Source: Betaproteobacteria bacterium (GTDB taxonomy: Bacteria; Pseudomonadota; Gammaproteobacteria; Burkholderiales; CAIKXV01). Taken from it: a DNA stretch of 64,000 bases. The stretch covers positions 141,916-205,915 of the forward strand of contig JAJTHE010000037.1 of NCBI GenBank assembly GCA_021298815.1, in the 5' to 3' direction. Shown here piece after piece: positions 26,159-35,624 of the stretch (the first letter of the stretch is position 1; each line of letters opens with the position of its first letter). The notes beneath the pieces were generated by a model. The model searched no databases and had not been told where the DNA came from. It saw only the letters and a program-made list of their open reading frames with translations. A program made the position numbers and the translations under genes.

Positions 26159-27147
26159 CCCGGCAATCCTGCACGGCGATGCTCGCACGGTCAGGACTGC
26201 TCGCGCTGCTCGGACCGCTCACCATGGGCGCGCTTCCCGCGTTCGCCCAGGCGTATCCCGCCAAGCCCGTGCGCATCATCGTGCCGTTCGCGGCGGGCGG
26301 TTCCGCGGATACGCTGATCCGGCAGCTCACGCCCGCGCTCTCCGAAGGCTGGGGACAACCGATCCTGGTCGATGCGCGGCCCGGCGCCACAGGCGCGATC
26401 GGCGCCGACTTCGTCGCACGCCAGCCGCCGGACGGCCATACGCTGCTGATGACCTCGAGCGCGTTCTCGACCTCACCCGCGCTCAACCTCAATTTGCCGT
26501 TCGACATCTTCCGCGACTTCACCCCGATCATCGGCGTGTCGAACGCGCCGCAGCTGCTGATCGTGCATCCGTCGCTGCCGGTGCGGTCGGTGAAGGAGCT
26601 GGTCGCGTTCGCGAAGAAGCGCCCGGACGAGCTCGGGCTTGCCACCGGCGGCATCGGTTCGACCGGCCACCTCGGCGGCGCGGTGTTCAGCGAGCTGGCC
26701 GGCATCCGGCTGCTCCACGTGCCCTACAAGTCCAATCCGTTCGCCAACGCCGCGGTGATGGCGGGCGAGGCACCGATCATGTTCGACCAACTGTCGACCG
26801 CGGTGCCCCATGTCCAGGCGAAGAAGGTTCGCGCGCTGGCGATCACCTCGGCGAAGCGCAACGCGCTGCTGCCCGACGTGCCGACGATGGCCGAGGCAGG
26901 CTTCGGCGCGTACCAGGCCAGCATCTGGCAGGGACTGCTCGGGCCGGCAGGGTTGTCGAAGGACGTGGTGGCGCGGGTGAACACGGACATGAACCGGGTG
27001 CTTGCGCTGCCGGAGACCCGGGAACGCCTGGCCAGGCTGGGGCTCGATGTGTTCGGCGGCACCCCCGAGGCGCTGGCGGCACGCATGAAGGCCGAGCTGG
27101 CGACGGCGCGCAATGCGGTGAAAGCGACGGGGATCAAGGCGGAGTAA
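26155..27147 (+). CDS. Bug/TctC-type substrate-binding protein
   Basis: A 330-residue receptor that starts inside the oxygenase stop codon (ATGA). The signal peptide ends in PAFAQ. Landmarks are YPAKPVRIIVPFAAGGSAD, VDARPGATGA (Asn of the usual N-R-P-G is Ala here), DGHTLLMTS, HVPYKSNPF and VPTMAEAGFGAY. Coupling to the oxygenase makes that enzyme's substrate a likely ligand. Confidence 0.92.
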   Translation: MTRQSCTAMLARSGLLALLGPLTMGALPAFAQAYPAKPVRIIVPFAAGGSADTLIRQLTPALSEGWGQPILVDARPGATGAIGADFVARQPPDGHTLLMTSSAFSTSPALNLNLPFDIFRDFTPIIGVSNAPQLLIVHPSLPVRSVKELVAFAKKRPDELGLATGGIGSTGHLGGAVFSELAGIRLLHVPYKSNPFANAAVMAGEAPIMFDQLSTAVPHVQAKKVRALAITSAKRNALLPDVPTMAEAGFGAYQASIWQGLLGPAGLSKDVVARVNTDMNRVLALPETRERLARLGLDVFGGTPEALAARMKAELATARNAVKATGIKAE

Positions 27148-27202
27148 CAGGGAACAACGGCTGCCGCGTGCTCACCGCAAAAGCCAGCGCCTCAGCGGTC
27201 TC

Positions 27203-28168
27203 TCACTCCTGCCGCAACCCCAGGCTCTTCACCAGCCTGCCCCATCGGTCGTGTTCGCTCCGGATCAGTGCATCGACCGCCTGCGGGCTGCTGCCGACGA
27301 TCTCCGCACCCTCGCGCGCGAGGTTCTTCGAGGTGTCGCTCTGCCGCAACACCTGGAGGATCTCGCGGTTCAGGCGCTCGACCACCGGCACCGGCGTACC
27401 GCGCGGCGCGAGCACGGCGTGCCACTGCGTCACGGCGAAATCCGGAACACCGCTTTCGATCATCGTCGGGATGTCGGGTGCGGCTTGCGCCCGTTCCCGG
27501 CCGGTAGTGGCCAACGCCCTGAGGCGGTCGGATTTCGTGTAGGGCAAGGCCGAGGGCAGCGTCAGGATGCCGAGTTGGACCTGGTTCGCCAGAAGGTCGG
27601 CGAAGGCGGCACCTGCGCCCTTGTAGGGCACGTGGACCATGTCGATGCGAGCGGTCGACTTGATCAGTTCGCCAACCAGGTGCACCAGGCTGCCTTCGCC
27701 CTGGGAACCGAAGTTGAGCTTGCCCGGGTTTCCCTTGGCATGCGCGATCAGGTCGCGGATCGACCTCACGGGCAACGAGGCATGTACGACGACCGCATAC
27801 GGCGCCGTGGAAACCTGGGCCACGCCGGAGAAGTCGCGCAGCGGATCGTAGGGCACGCGATACATGTGCGCTCGCACGACGAAGGTCGCGCTCGCCATCA
27901 GCAGGGTGTAGCCGTCCGCCCGTGCGCGTGCGACGAACTCAGTGGCGATGTCGCCGCCGGCGCCGGCGCGATTCTCGACGACGACCGGCTGTCCCATCGA
28001 ATCGCCGATCAGCGCGACGACCGATCTGCCGATCAGGTCAAGCCCGCCACCCGGCCCGGAAGGCACGACGAGGCGAAGCGGCTTGACCGGAAACTGCTGC
28101 GCGCCGACGCCCGCAGCAGGCAACATCGCCGCCAGACCCATGGCGGCCGGTACGATCCATGCGTTCAT
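27203..28168 (-). CDS. Bug/TctC-type substrate-binding protein
   Basis: A 321-residue receptor with signal MNAWIVPAAMGLAAMLPAAGVGAQ. Landmarks are FPVKPLRLVVPSGPGGGLD, VENRAGAGG, DGYTLLMAS, VHVPYKGAGA and IPTMIESGVPDF. It is convergent with the preceding plus-strand Bug gene and is the last gene of a minus-strand group that includes a CMD-family protein and a Gfo/Idh/MocA oxidoreductase. Confidence 0.92.
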   Translation of the reverse strand: MNAWIVPAAMGLAAMLPAAGVGAQQFPVKPLRLVVPSGPGGGLDLIGRSVVALIGDSMGQPVVVENRAGAGGDIATEFVARARADGYTLLMASATFVVRAHMYRVPYDPLRDFSGVAQVSTAPYAVVVHASLPVRSIRDLIAHAKGNPGKLNFGSQGEGSLVHLVGELIKSTARIDMVHVPYKGAGAAFADLLANQVQLGILTLPSALPYTKSDRLRALATTGRERAQAAPDIPTMIESGVPDFAVTQWHAVLAPRGTPVPVVERLNREILQVLRQSDTSKNLAREGAEIVGSSPQAVDALIRSEHDRWGRLVKSLGLRQE

Positions 28169-28238
28169 CCGGACTCCTCCTGTTCAGGGACTCTGCGGCC
28201 CCTTCCCATGCCCCCTGCCCGACGGGCGGCCTGCGACT

Positions 28239-28670
28239 TCAGCCTGCCGCGTCACCTTTCCCCGATGCGGCGTCCTCCTGCCTGATCTCTTCCATCGCCT
28301 CAAGCATGCAGGTCACGCCGTAGGTCAGGACCTTCGTTCCGCATGGATTCACGCAGACCATCAGCGCCTCTGCGATCTCCTCGGGCTTGAGGCCCAGCCT
28401 GAGCCCCTTCTTCAGATGCTGCCGCAGGTGCGGCTGGTTCACCGGGTTCGACATCTCCACCGCGAGGGCGACGATGTGGAACAGCTCGTGCATCCGCTCG
28501 TCGAACAGCCGCGGCTTCTGGCGCACGACGTAGTCCATGTGCAGGAGCATCTCGACATAGTCGGGGAAGTGCTCCGCCAGGTAGGCATGGGCCGGATAGC
28601 GCCGGCCGCGCCGGGCTGCCATTGCGTCGGCGAGCGATCGCGCGTCCGCCGGGGTGGTGGGTGTGGACAT
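28239..28670 (-). CDS. Carboxymuconolactone decarboxylase-family protein
   Basis: A 143-residue AhpD-like helical protein starting at MSTPTTPADARSLAD. The region RMHELFHIVALAVEMSNPVNQPHLRQHLKKGLRLG... follows the CMD pattern, but the usual redox C-x-x-C is not seen. The Cys residues are in VNPCGTKVLTYGVTCML instead. Function as a decarboxylase or a peroxidase-type protein is therefore uncertain. It sits 11 bases after the stop of the oxidoreductase gene. Confidence 0.7.
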   Translation of the reverse strand: MSTPTTPADARSLADAMAARRGRRYPAHAYLAEHFPDYVEMLLHMDYVVRQKPRLFDERMHELFHIVALAVEMSNPVNQPHLRQHLKKGLRLGLKPEEIAEALMVCVNPCGTKVLTYGVTCMLEAMEEIRQEDAASGKGDAAG

Positions 28671-28681
28671 GCTCGTTCCTT

Positions 28682-29797
28682 TCAGGTGCAGGCGGGCTGC
28701 AAGGCGATGGCCGCCCGGGTCTTCACGGCTTCCTCGATGGCGAGCGTCACCTCGACCGTGCGGCGGGCCTCGGCCGCGCGCGGCAGGATGCAGGGTCGCC
28801 CGGTCGCGAGGTAGTCGAGCCAGCTCCGGGTCTCGTCGGCCTGCGGCCCCCAGAAATCGCCCAGCGCGAAGTCGCCGGAGGACGAGGTTCCGATGAACGC
28901 GAGGTTGATGTCGTGCCCTGGAACGTAGCCGTGGCGCACGCCCTTGTTCGTGTACAGCAGGTGCTCGCGATGCTCTTCGTCGAGCAGCAGGACGCCCTCG
29001 GTCCCGAGGAGCTCGATGCGCGGGCTCTGGCCCATGCTGGGGTACTTCTCCGGCAGCGCGTAGTCGACGCCGAGGTTCACCACCGCACCGTCGGCGAAGG
29101 TCAGCAGCGCCCAGGTGAGGTCTTCCGCGCTGTAGCCGGCCTCGTGGAAGACACCCTTCTGTCCGCGTGCAACCACCTCGACCGGCTCGTTGCCTTCGAG
29201 GAACCAGCCGATCAGGTCGACGTAGTAGGTCAGCACATCGAGAACGGGCGTCGCGTGCGCCGAACGCTTCAGGATCTGGAAGGCCTGCGCGCGCGAGTTG
29301 TAGACACGGGCGTGCCCCCCGAGCGTGCGGCCGAGGCAGCCGCGGTTGATGTACTCCTTGGCCAGCACGTAGGAGCGGGTGAAGCGCTTCGTGTAACCGA
29401 TGAACAGATCGCCGGCATGCTCGGCCACGGCAGCCTCGATGGCCCGCGCGTCCTCGCTGGTGAGTGCAAGCGGCTTCTCGACCAGCACCGGCTTGCCCAG
29501 GGACAGCGCATGGATCACCGGCTCCGCGTGCGCATACTCCGGCGTCGAAACGACCACGACGTCGACATCGGGGTGCTCGATCACTTCGGCCGGCCGGACA
29601 CTGCTGAACTGCGCGCCGACCTTGTCCGCCACGAAACGGGCACGGTCGGCATCCGTGTCCGCCACGGCCATGAATCGCACCGCTGCATGCATGGCGGCCA
29701 CGCTGGCGCGCTGCGTCCCCATGCGGCCGGCTCCGACGAAGCCCACACCCATGCTGCGGCGATCGCGGATCGCCGCCAGGCGCTGTTCGCACTTCAT
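28682..29797 (-). CDS. Gfo/Idh/MocA-family oxidoreductase
   Basis: A 371-residue NAD(P)-dependent oxidoreductase beginning MKCEQRLAAI after a GGAGGAG site. The Rossmann motif is VGFVGAGRMGTQRA. The signature K-P residues are in PVLVEKPLALTSEDA, and the second-domain stretch is GRTLGGHARVYNSR with PVLDVLTYYVDLIGWFL. Members oxidise sugars, inositols or reduce imines and biliverdin. The substrate is unknown. It is grouped with the CMD protein and the Bug gene at 27203. Confidence 0.88.
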   Translation of the reverse strand: MKCEQRLAAIRDRRSMGVGFVGAGRMGTQRASVAAMHAAVRFMAVADTDADRARFVADKVGAQFSSVRPAEVIEHPDVDVVVVSTPEYAHAEPVIHALSLGKPVLVEKPLALTSEDARAIEAAVAEHAGDLFIGYTKRFTRSYVLAKEYINRGCLGRTLGGHARVYNSRAQAFQILKRSAHATPVLDVLTYYVDLIGWFLEGNEPVEVVARGQKGVFHEAGYSAEDLTWALLTFADGAVVNLGVDYALPEKYPSMGQSPRIELLGTEGVLLLDEEHREHLLYTNKGVRHGYVPGHDINLAFIGTSSSGDFALGDFWGPQADETRSWLDYLATGRPCILPRAAEARRTVEVTLAIEEAVKTRAAIALQPACT

Positions 29798-29989
29798 GCT
29801 GGTCTCCTCCAGACCTGTACGGTCCGCGACACGCGTGATCGCGGTCTTGTGTTTCCGACACTCTACCATCGGCAGGACAGGAGGGCGAAGCCGGTCGATG
29901 CCCTGCGGTACCGATGCCGCCGCTCAGTCCGCCGGTGGACTCGGAAGAAGCTTCCGTGCCAGAAGCCCTCGATGTCTGCGCCGGGAAAG

Positions 29990-31213
29990 CTACCCTCCCC
30001 GGGCCCCGAAGGCTTCCTGGTCCACGAACCTTCCGAAGGCACGAAGCTGTTCGAGCAACACCTCGTCCGCATAGGGACACCCCGTCCTGCCCGGGTCGAC
30101 CTGCCCGCCCTTGTTCGCAGTCTCCGGTGCATGACCGCCACCGGAAGCGACGATGCCCGACAGATCGGAATAGCCTGGCTGCCATGCGCCCGCATCCGGG
30201 AACACTTCGCGCAGGCTGGCCAGGATCTGCATGCCGGCGAAGTCGAAGTCACCGAAGAACCTGACCGGTATCTCCGCCCGGTCGAACAGCCAACTGCCAA
30301 CCGCGGTGAGGCCCACGGACGCGGACGGTTCCAGCGCGAGCGTGTCGCCATGCCCGGCCCGCAGGTAGACGCGGCAGCCTTCGCGATGACGCAGGCGCCG
30401 TGCGCTTCCCTTGAAGCCTGCCGCGTAGACCAGCAGGCTATGCCGCCACGCCGGTCGCCGCGTATCCGCCATGCGTTCGAAGGTCACCAGGTTCTCGACG
30501 AACAGGGCCTCTTCGATGGCGGGGGGCACGTCGACCAGCAGCTGGATAGGCACCTCCCAGAACTGCCCGCGCGATGCGCCCATCAGCCGCAGCAGTTCCT
30601 CCCTCGCGTCGAGCACTTTCGATCGGCCGTGGAACACCCGGGCGGACGCCTCGCGCAGCGGCATCGCCACGCCGGACCGGCAGAGTTCGCGCAGCGCGTA
30701 CAGGCATCGCATCGCCTCGTCCACCGGCACCGTGGCCAGCGCGGGCAGGGGACTGCGGCCGAGGTAGTCCACCAGGGCCTGCCCGGTTCCATCGCCGTCG
30801 TCGGGCCATTGCCGTTCCAGGTGCGCCACCAGCCGGCGCTGCCAGCGGCAGGCCAGGGGCTGGTGACCGGCCCACCGAGCCAGCGCATCGAAATCGACCA
30901 GCGCCAGCCGCGGGTTCCGATCGGCGAACCCGGCGAACGCGCGCGCCGGCCCGAGGTCCAGCCGCACCCAGCCCGTGCCCGCCAGCTCTCGCAGCAGCAT
31001 CTCCACCCGGCGCACCACTTCGGCATCGACCTGGCCGTGAAGCTCGGGCAGTTCGCGCGCGTCCAGTCTCAGGCGCGCGCGGTGCAGCCCGTCCGTACGG
31101 TCCGCCCTGCTCAACAGGCGCATGGCCAGGCGCAGCAGCATCGGGTCTCGCTGCGGGCCGGTTCCATCGACGGCAAAGCCCGGCTCGGCCGGGACAGGCT
31201 CAGGCCTCTCCAC
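29990..31213 (-). CDS. jetD: Wadjet subunit JetD (toprim-like nuclease)
   Basis: A 407-residue protein with a GTG start at 31213 that overlaps the end of jetC by 14 bases; an ATG 24 codons later is an alternative. The C-terminal half has VENLVTFERMADTR and the toprim-type acidic motif RFFGDFDFAGMQILASL (D-x-D), the predicted metal site used to cut plasmid DNA. The N-terminal half is a winged-helix-like region. In Wadjet, JetD is the nuclease recruited by the JetABC loop-extruding complex. All four subunits are present here in the order A-B-C-D. Confidence 0.88.
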   Translation of the reverse strand: MERPEPVPAEPGFAVDGTGPQRDPMLLRLAMRLLSRADRTDGLHRARLRLDARELPELHGQVDAEVVRRVEMLLRELAGTGWVRLDLGPARAFAGFADRNPRLALVDFDALARWAGHQPLACRWQRRLVAHLERQWPDDGDGTGQALVDYLGRSPLPALATVPVDEAMRCLYALRELCRSGVAMPLREASARVFHGRSKVLDAREELLRLMGASRGQFWEVPIQLLVDVPPAIEEALFVENLVTFERMADTRRPAWRHSLLVYAAGFKGSARRLRHREGCRVYLRAGHGDTLALEPSASVGLTAVGSWLFDRAEIPVRFFGDFDFAGMQILASLREVFPDAGAWQPGYSDLSGIVASGGGHAPETANKGGQVDPGRTGCPYADEVLLEQLRAFGRFVDQEAFGARGG

Positions 31214-34200
31214 CTGTCACCGAACCTGCGACGTCGCTGCCGTCGAGCATCCCGTGGCCTCGTTGGACGGCCTCGTGCGCGAGGCGGCCCGATTCCCGCG
31301 CCTTCTGCGCATGCTCTGCCCAGAGCCGGGCGAGCGGATCGCGCTTGAGCGTCTTCTCCTGCACCTCGCTCACGAACAGCTCGACGCCGTCGCGCGATGC
31401 GAGCACCTTGGAGAAGGTGAACTCCTTCTCGAACTCGGGCTTGACCGCGCCCGACTTCGAGGTCGGCATCGCCACGACCAGCTGCAGTCCGAGGCTGCGG
31501 GAAAGGAACTGCAGCACACTGCGCGATCGCGACTCGTCCATCTTCGAGAACGCCTCGTCCGACAGCATCAGGCGCAGCGCCGGCGCGCCGCGGCGGTCAC
31601 GGCCGAAGTGCCCGAGCGCGTGCGCGAGCACCGCCGAGCGGATCACGTAGAACGGCGTCTCGAGTTCCCCGCCGGAGCCGGTGCCCCAGGTGGACAGCCG
31701 CGTCTGCCCCACCGGGCTGTTGCGGACGATGTCGTAGCGGCGGTAGTTGCGGTAGTCGGCCAGCTCCTTCAGTGCGCGCTCCGAGGCACCCTGGTCGTTG
31801 GCCAGCAGCAGCCGCCGGATCTCCTGCGCCGTCTGGCGATGCTCGTCGCCCAGACGGGGCGATTCGAAGATGGAACCGGTGTCCTTCTCGAGGCTGTCCA
31901 CCAGCCCTTCCATCGCCTCGAAGAACTCGAACACCTTCTGCAGCCGCGGCACCCAGGCCCATTCGAGTTCGAACGTATCCGTGCCGAAGCGGATGTTCTT
32001 CAGTTCGCGGTTGAGCTTCTGCAGCGTCGATGCGCCCTGCCGGACCTCGTCGCGGACCTTGAAGCAGAAGCTGGTGGTGAACACGGCGTTGAAGCCGGAC
32101 TCCGCCTCGCGCAACCGGGCGACGTTCTCCGCCAGGCCGATCGAGCGCTGGCGGCGTATCTGCTCGCCGACCACGCCCTTCAGCCGGATCACCGGCGGCA
32201 GCACTTCCTCGATGCGCTCGAAGCTGCGCGGCGGGTCCGCATAGAGGAAACGCTCCTGGTCGTTGCGCACGCCTATCAGGTAGGCCTGGACGCTTGACGA
32301 GACCTCGCGCAGCGAAGCCGGCAGCCGGTCGACCAGAACGCCCACGCGATGGCGCAGCGCATCCAGCGTGACGTCGGCGCTGTCCGCGAGCTGGCGTGAC
32401 TCTTCATGCAACTGGGCCTCGGTGGCGAGCTCGGGCGCACCCCGCACGAAGCGGCTGGCCCAAGCCAGCGCAGCGGTGCGGTCGGCCTGCAGGCCGGGGA
32501 TGCGCTCGAGCAGCCCTTTCTCGCGCGTGCGCAGGTCCTTCAGGGTCTTGTTGTTCTCGCCCACTTGAAGCATCTCGGCGTCGTACGCATCCTTCGACCC
32601 GGAAATGCGGGCCTCGGTCTGCCGGCGTTGCCCCTCGAGGTCTTCGATGGAGGACAGGTCCAGCGCGGCCAGCGCGGTTGCCGCGCCGGCATACTGAGAC
32701 TGGCACGCCCGCGCCGCCTCCATCAGCGGTGCCAGCGGCGTGAACGCCGCACCGTTGAACATGCGTGCCACCAGCATCAGCGACCGGTGCAGATCTTCCA
32801 CCTCGCGCAGCCGGGCGGCCAGCCGTGCCACTTCCTGCACGCACCACGCCATTCGCCGCCGGCGCGTCGCCTCGCCGAAGGCCAGATCGTGGTCGGCCAC
32901 GCGGCACGCGAACATGCCGTAACCCCGGCTGCCGATGCCTTCCTCCATCAGGCCCTGCGGTGTCCGGGCGAGCTCCTCTTCGGAGTCGACCTTGCGCACC
33001 CGGCCGTACTGGGCCAGCAGGAAGGCCTTGGCGACCGGATGGATGCAGGTGAGCTCGTTCAGCACCGCACGCGCGTCCGGCGTGCGCCCCCGGGTGTCCT
33101 CGATCGCCTTGATGCCCTGCACGACCTTGGGCGAACGGACCGGGAACCTGCGCTTCACCAGCCGCGCGCAGGGCGCCTCGAACCCGGCCTCCACGATCAG
33201 CGCGAAACGATCACCGCCCATGTAGCCTTCCATCGCGTTCTGCCAGGTGCTGCCCTGCCTCGGCTCGACCAGCTGCGCCAGGATGTGCGGGCGCGCTGCG
33301 GGCAGTTCACGCTCGATCAGTTCCAGCGCCGCGCGCACGTCGTTCGGTGCCGGCGAGCGACCGGACTGGAGCAGCCGCAGTTCCGCATCGCACTGCGCAC
33401 GCTCTTCCTCCATCGCGGAGCGCTGCTGCGCGGCCACGGACAGCGCCGTAAACACGGCGCCCGAGAGCGCATCGTCATGCCCGCGCAGGCCATGCTCGAG
33501 ACGGCCGAGCGCAGCGTCAAAGGCCTCGAGGTCGAGGGCCGGGAACGCCGCGTCGAGCCTCGCCGCCTCGTCCAATGCCTGCTGCAACCCCGGCCATCGC
33601 CGCAGCACGCCCTCCGCGTCCGGGCGCAACTGCGCCACACCCGCATCGAGCGTCGGCGCCTGCGAGAGGTCCAGCGCGAGCAGCCGCTCGACCTGGACCA
33701 GCAGGCCGGCGAGGCCCTTCGCCGCCTGCTCGATGGCGGCCCCATGGCGGCGGAACTGCTCCTGCAGCGAGCGCACCTCGCTGTCCAGCGCGGCCTTGCG
33801 CTGCGCCACCTCGTTCGCAGCCAGCTTCGCCTTGATGCCGTCGAGCTGGTCGCCCAGCCGTGCCTGGTCCTCGCGCAGGCGCTGCAGCCGCTCCGCCAGC
33901 AGCTGATTGCGTTTCTCCTGGAACGAGGCCTGCCTGCGCACCGATTCAAGTTCGGCCTCGGCCTCGTCGAGTGCGCGGATCGCATGCGCCATGGTGTGGA
34001 CGACATAGCGGCGCGACTCGTCGATCACGCGAGCGGCTGCGTCCTGCACCCCCTCCAGCCGGTCGATGTTCTGCTGCAGCCGCTCGGCTTCGGCCTTCAG
34101 GCTGGCCATGGAGCGCATCAGTTCGCGCATCTTGTCGAGGTCGCGGCTGAAGTCGTGCGCATCGAGGATCTCGTCGCGCACCAGGTCGTTGACGTTGCCG

Positions 34201-34877
34201 AGCTCCTTGTACGCCATCGCCTTCACGATGGACTTCGCGGCGCGGAACGCCTCAGCCTCCGACAGCGCCGTCTTGCCCATCATCGCGCCGTACAGATGGG
34301 TGAGGTAGCTGCCCTTGTCCTCGAAGCGCTGCACGACCTCCGGGCCGACGCGCAGCTGGTGCTGCAGGTGCAGGTAGAGGTCCTGCAGGCGCACCGGCGC
34401 CTTCGGCACGCCATCGGCGGTGTGCGGCAGCAAGTGGTGCAACCCGATCGCCCGCCGGACGATGAAGAACAGGCTGCGCGACAGCACTGCGCGTGCAGCG
34501 TCCTCGTGCGCCTCGACGCCGATCAGCGCGGTGAACGGCGCCGCCTTCTCGCCGGCGACGTCCGAGGCCTCGAACACCACCGCGACGTAGCTGGTGGAGC
34601 GCTTGCGCAGGAAGACCCCGTCGGCCTGCTGGCCGAGCGCATAGGCGGCCAGCGTTCGCGGCTCCTTGCCGCCACGGCGACCCTGGGTGGACTCGTCCTG
34701 ACCGATGTTGAACTGCACCAGGTGATGGTGCGCAGCGGTGAGCAGTGTCTGGATCGAATCGAGCAGGGTCGATTTCCCCGAGCCGGATTCACCCGTAAGC
34801 AGCACCGTGTCGGCGAACGGCCACTCCCGCCCCTCCAGCGTACCCCACTGCCAGGTGACGAGCCGGGCAATCTTCAC
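31200..34877 (-). CDS. jetC: Wadjet subunit JetC (SMC/MukB-like ATPase)
   Basis: A 1225-residue SMC-type protein. Walker A is GESGSGKST at residues 29-37 after the start MKIARLVTWQWG. Long charged coiled coils span about residues 240-420 and 640-900. The ABC signature is in TGSGGELETPFYVI and Walker B in RLMLSDEAFSKMDESR near the C-terminus, followed by the H-loop-like region. The start overlaps the jetB stop (ATGA at 34874). It is the ATP-driven motor that extrudes DNA loops in Wadjet and senses small circular DNA. Confidence 0.92.
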   Translation of the reverse strand: MKIARLVTWQWGTLEGREWPFADTVLLTGESGSGKSTLLDSIQTLLTAAHHHLVQFNIGQDESTQGRRGGKEPRTLAAYALGQQADGVFLRKRSTSYVAVVFEASDVAGEKAAPFTALIGVEAHEDAARAVLSRSLFFIVRRAIGLHHLLPHTADGVPKAPVRLQDLYLHLQHQLRVGPEVVQRFEDKGSYLTHLYGAMMGKTALSEAEAFRAAKSIVKAMAYKELGNVNDLVRDEILDAHDFSRDLDKMRELMRSMASLKAEAERLQQNIDRLEGVQDAAARVIDESRRYVVHTMAHAIRALDEAEAELESVRRQASFQEKRNQLLAERLQRLREDQARLGDQLDGIKAKLAANEVAQRKAALDSEVRSLQEQFRRHGAAIEQAAKGLAGLLVQVERLLALDLSQAPTLDAGVAQLRPDAEGVLRRWPGLQQALDEAARLDAAFPALDLEAFDAALGRLEHGLRGHDDALSGAVFTALSVAAQQRSAMEEERAQCDAELRLLQSGRSPAPNDVRAALELIERELPAARPHILAQLVEPRQGSTWQNAMEGYMGGDRFALIVEAGFEAPCARLVKRRFPVRSPKVVQGIKAIEDTRGRTPDARAVLNELTCIHPVAKAFLLAQYGRVRKVDSEEELARTPQGLMEEGIGSRGYGMFACRVADHDLAFGEATRRRRMAWCVQEVARLAARLREVEDLHRSLMLVARMFNGAAFTPLAPLMEAARACQSQYAGAATALAALDLSSIEDLEGQRRQTEARISGSKDAYDAEMLQVGENNKTLKDLRTREKGLLERIPGLQADRTAALAWASRFVRGAPELATEAQLHEESRQLADSADVTLDALRHRVGVLVDRLPASLREVSSSVQAYLIGVRNDQERFLYADPPRSFERIEEVLPPVIRLKGVVGEQIRRQRSIGLAENVARLREAESGFNAVFTTSFCFKVRDEVRQGASTLQKLNRELKNIRFGTDTFELEWAWVPRLQKVFEFFEAMEGLVDSLEKDTGSIFESPRLGDEHRQTAQEIRRLLLANDQGASERALKELADYRNYRRYDIVRNSPVGQTRLSTWGTGSGGELETPFYVIRSAVLAHALGHFGRDRRGAPALRLMLSDEAFSKMDESRSRSVLQFLSRSLGLQLVVAMPTSKSGAVKPEFEKEFTFSKVLASRDGVELFVSEVQEKTLKRDPLARLWAEHAQKARESGRLAHEAVQRGHGMLDGSDVAGSVTGGEA

Positions 34878-35611
34878 CGGAGCTTCCCCTGGGGCGGGAC
34901 GAAACCGCGCGATGACGTGGACGTCGACGAAGGCGCGGGCGCGAGCGAGGGCGAGGAGGACGCAGCCGCAGACACCCTGCCCGCCAGCGCAAGCGCATCC
35001 TCCAGCGCCTCGTCACTGACGTAGCTCATCACCGGCCGCAGAACGCTCAGCAGCATCTCCATGCTGCCGGCCCCGTCGCCGTCGTTGAAGCGCACGATGC
35101 GGTGCTTGCGCAGGTCGCGCAGCAGCGACAGCCGATCCGCCACCGACGACGGCAACTGGTGCGCGAGCAGCGACACCACCGCCTGCGACAGTTCTTCCAG
35201 GCTGATCACCAGCGCCTCGTTGACCAGTTCGCGCTTGCCGGTCAGGGCTTCGGTGTACAGGAAGCGCAGGGCGATGGCCGCGGCTACGAAGTCGCGCGAA
35301 AGCCGCGCCTTCAACCGCTTCACGCCCTCTTCGTCACCGTCCCCACCTTCCCCCGGCGGGTACAGCCGGAAGATCGTCGCATCGACGTCGTGCGCGAGCA
35401 CGAAGCCAATGGTGGCGAAATACTCGCGCAACAGCTGCTCGCATTGCACCGCGTCGTCGTACAGCGTCGCCTCCGGGCGCGAGTACTCCCGCCACAGCAC
35501 GCCCGACCCGAGCAGCCGACCGGCCAGCTCGGCGAAACGCTCGGGCCGCACGTTGCCGATGCCCTCGGTCTTCAGCCGTTCCTCGACCACCTGCTGGATC
35601 GATTGCAGCAT
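34874..35611 (-). CDS. jetB: Wadjet subunit JetB (DUF4194-like kite protein)
   Basis: A 245-residue protein starting at MLQSIQQVVEERLKTEG. The body has LLREYFATIGFVLAHDVDATIFRLYPPG and RLSRDFVAAAIALRFLYTEAL, the DUF4194/MukE-like winged-helix pattern. The C-terminal tail after about residue 215 is Ser/Ala/Pro-rich. In the complex it links JetA and the JetC heads. It is 13 bases after the jetA stop and coupled to jetC. Confidence 0.88.
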   Translation of the reverse strand: MLQSIQQVVEERLKTEGIGNVRPERFAELAGRLLGSGVLWREYSRPEATLYDDAVQCEQLLREYFATIGFVLAHDVDATIFRLYPPGEGGDGDEEGVKRLKARLSRDFVAAAIALRFLYTEALTGKRELVNEALVISLEELSQAVVSLLAHQLPSSVADRLSLLRDLRKHRIVRFNDGDGAGSMEMLLSVLRPVMSYVSDEALEDALALAGRVSAAASSSPSLAPAPSSTSTSSRGFVPPQGKLR

Positions 35612-35624
35612 CGCCGGAACCCCG

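Noticed and set aside
28622..31348. 908-residue plus-strand frame over CMD, oxidoreductase and jetD genes
   Set aside because: It covers three real minus-strand genes and has shadow composition.
32406..35024. Very long plus-strand frame opposite jetC
   Set aside because: Low-complexity Gln/His/Arg-rich text opposite a well-supported SMC ATPase; no family features.
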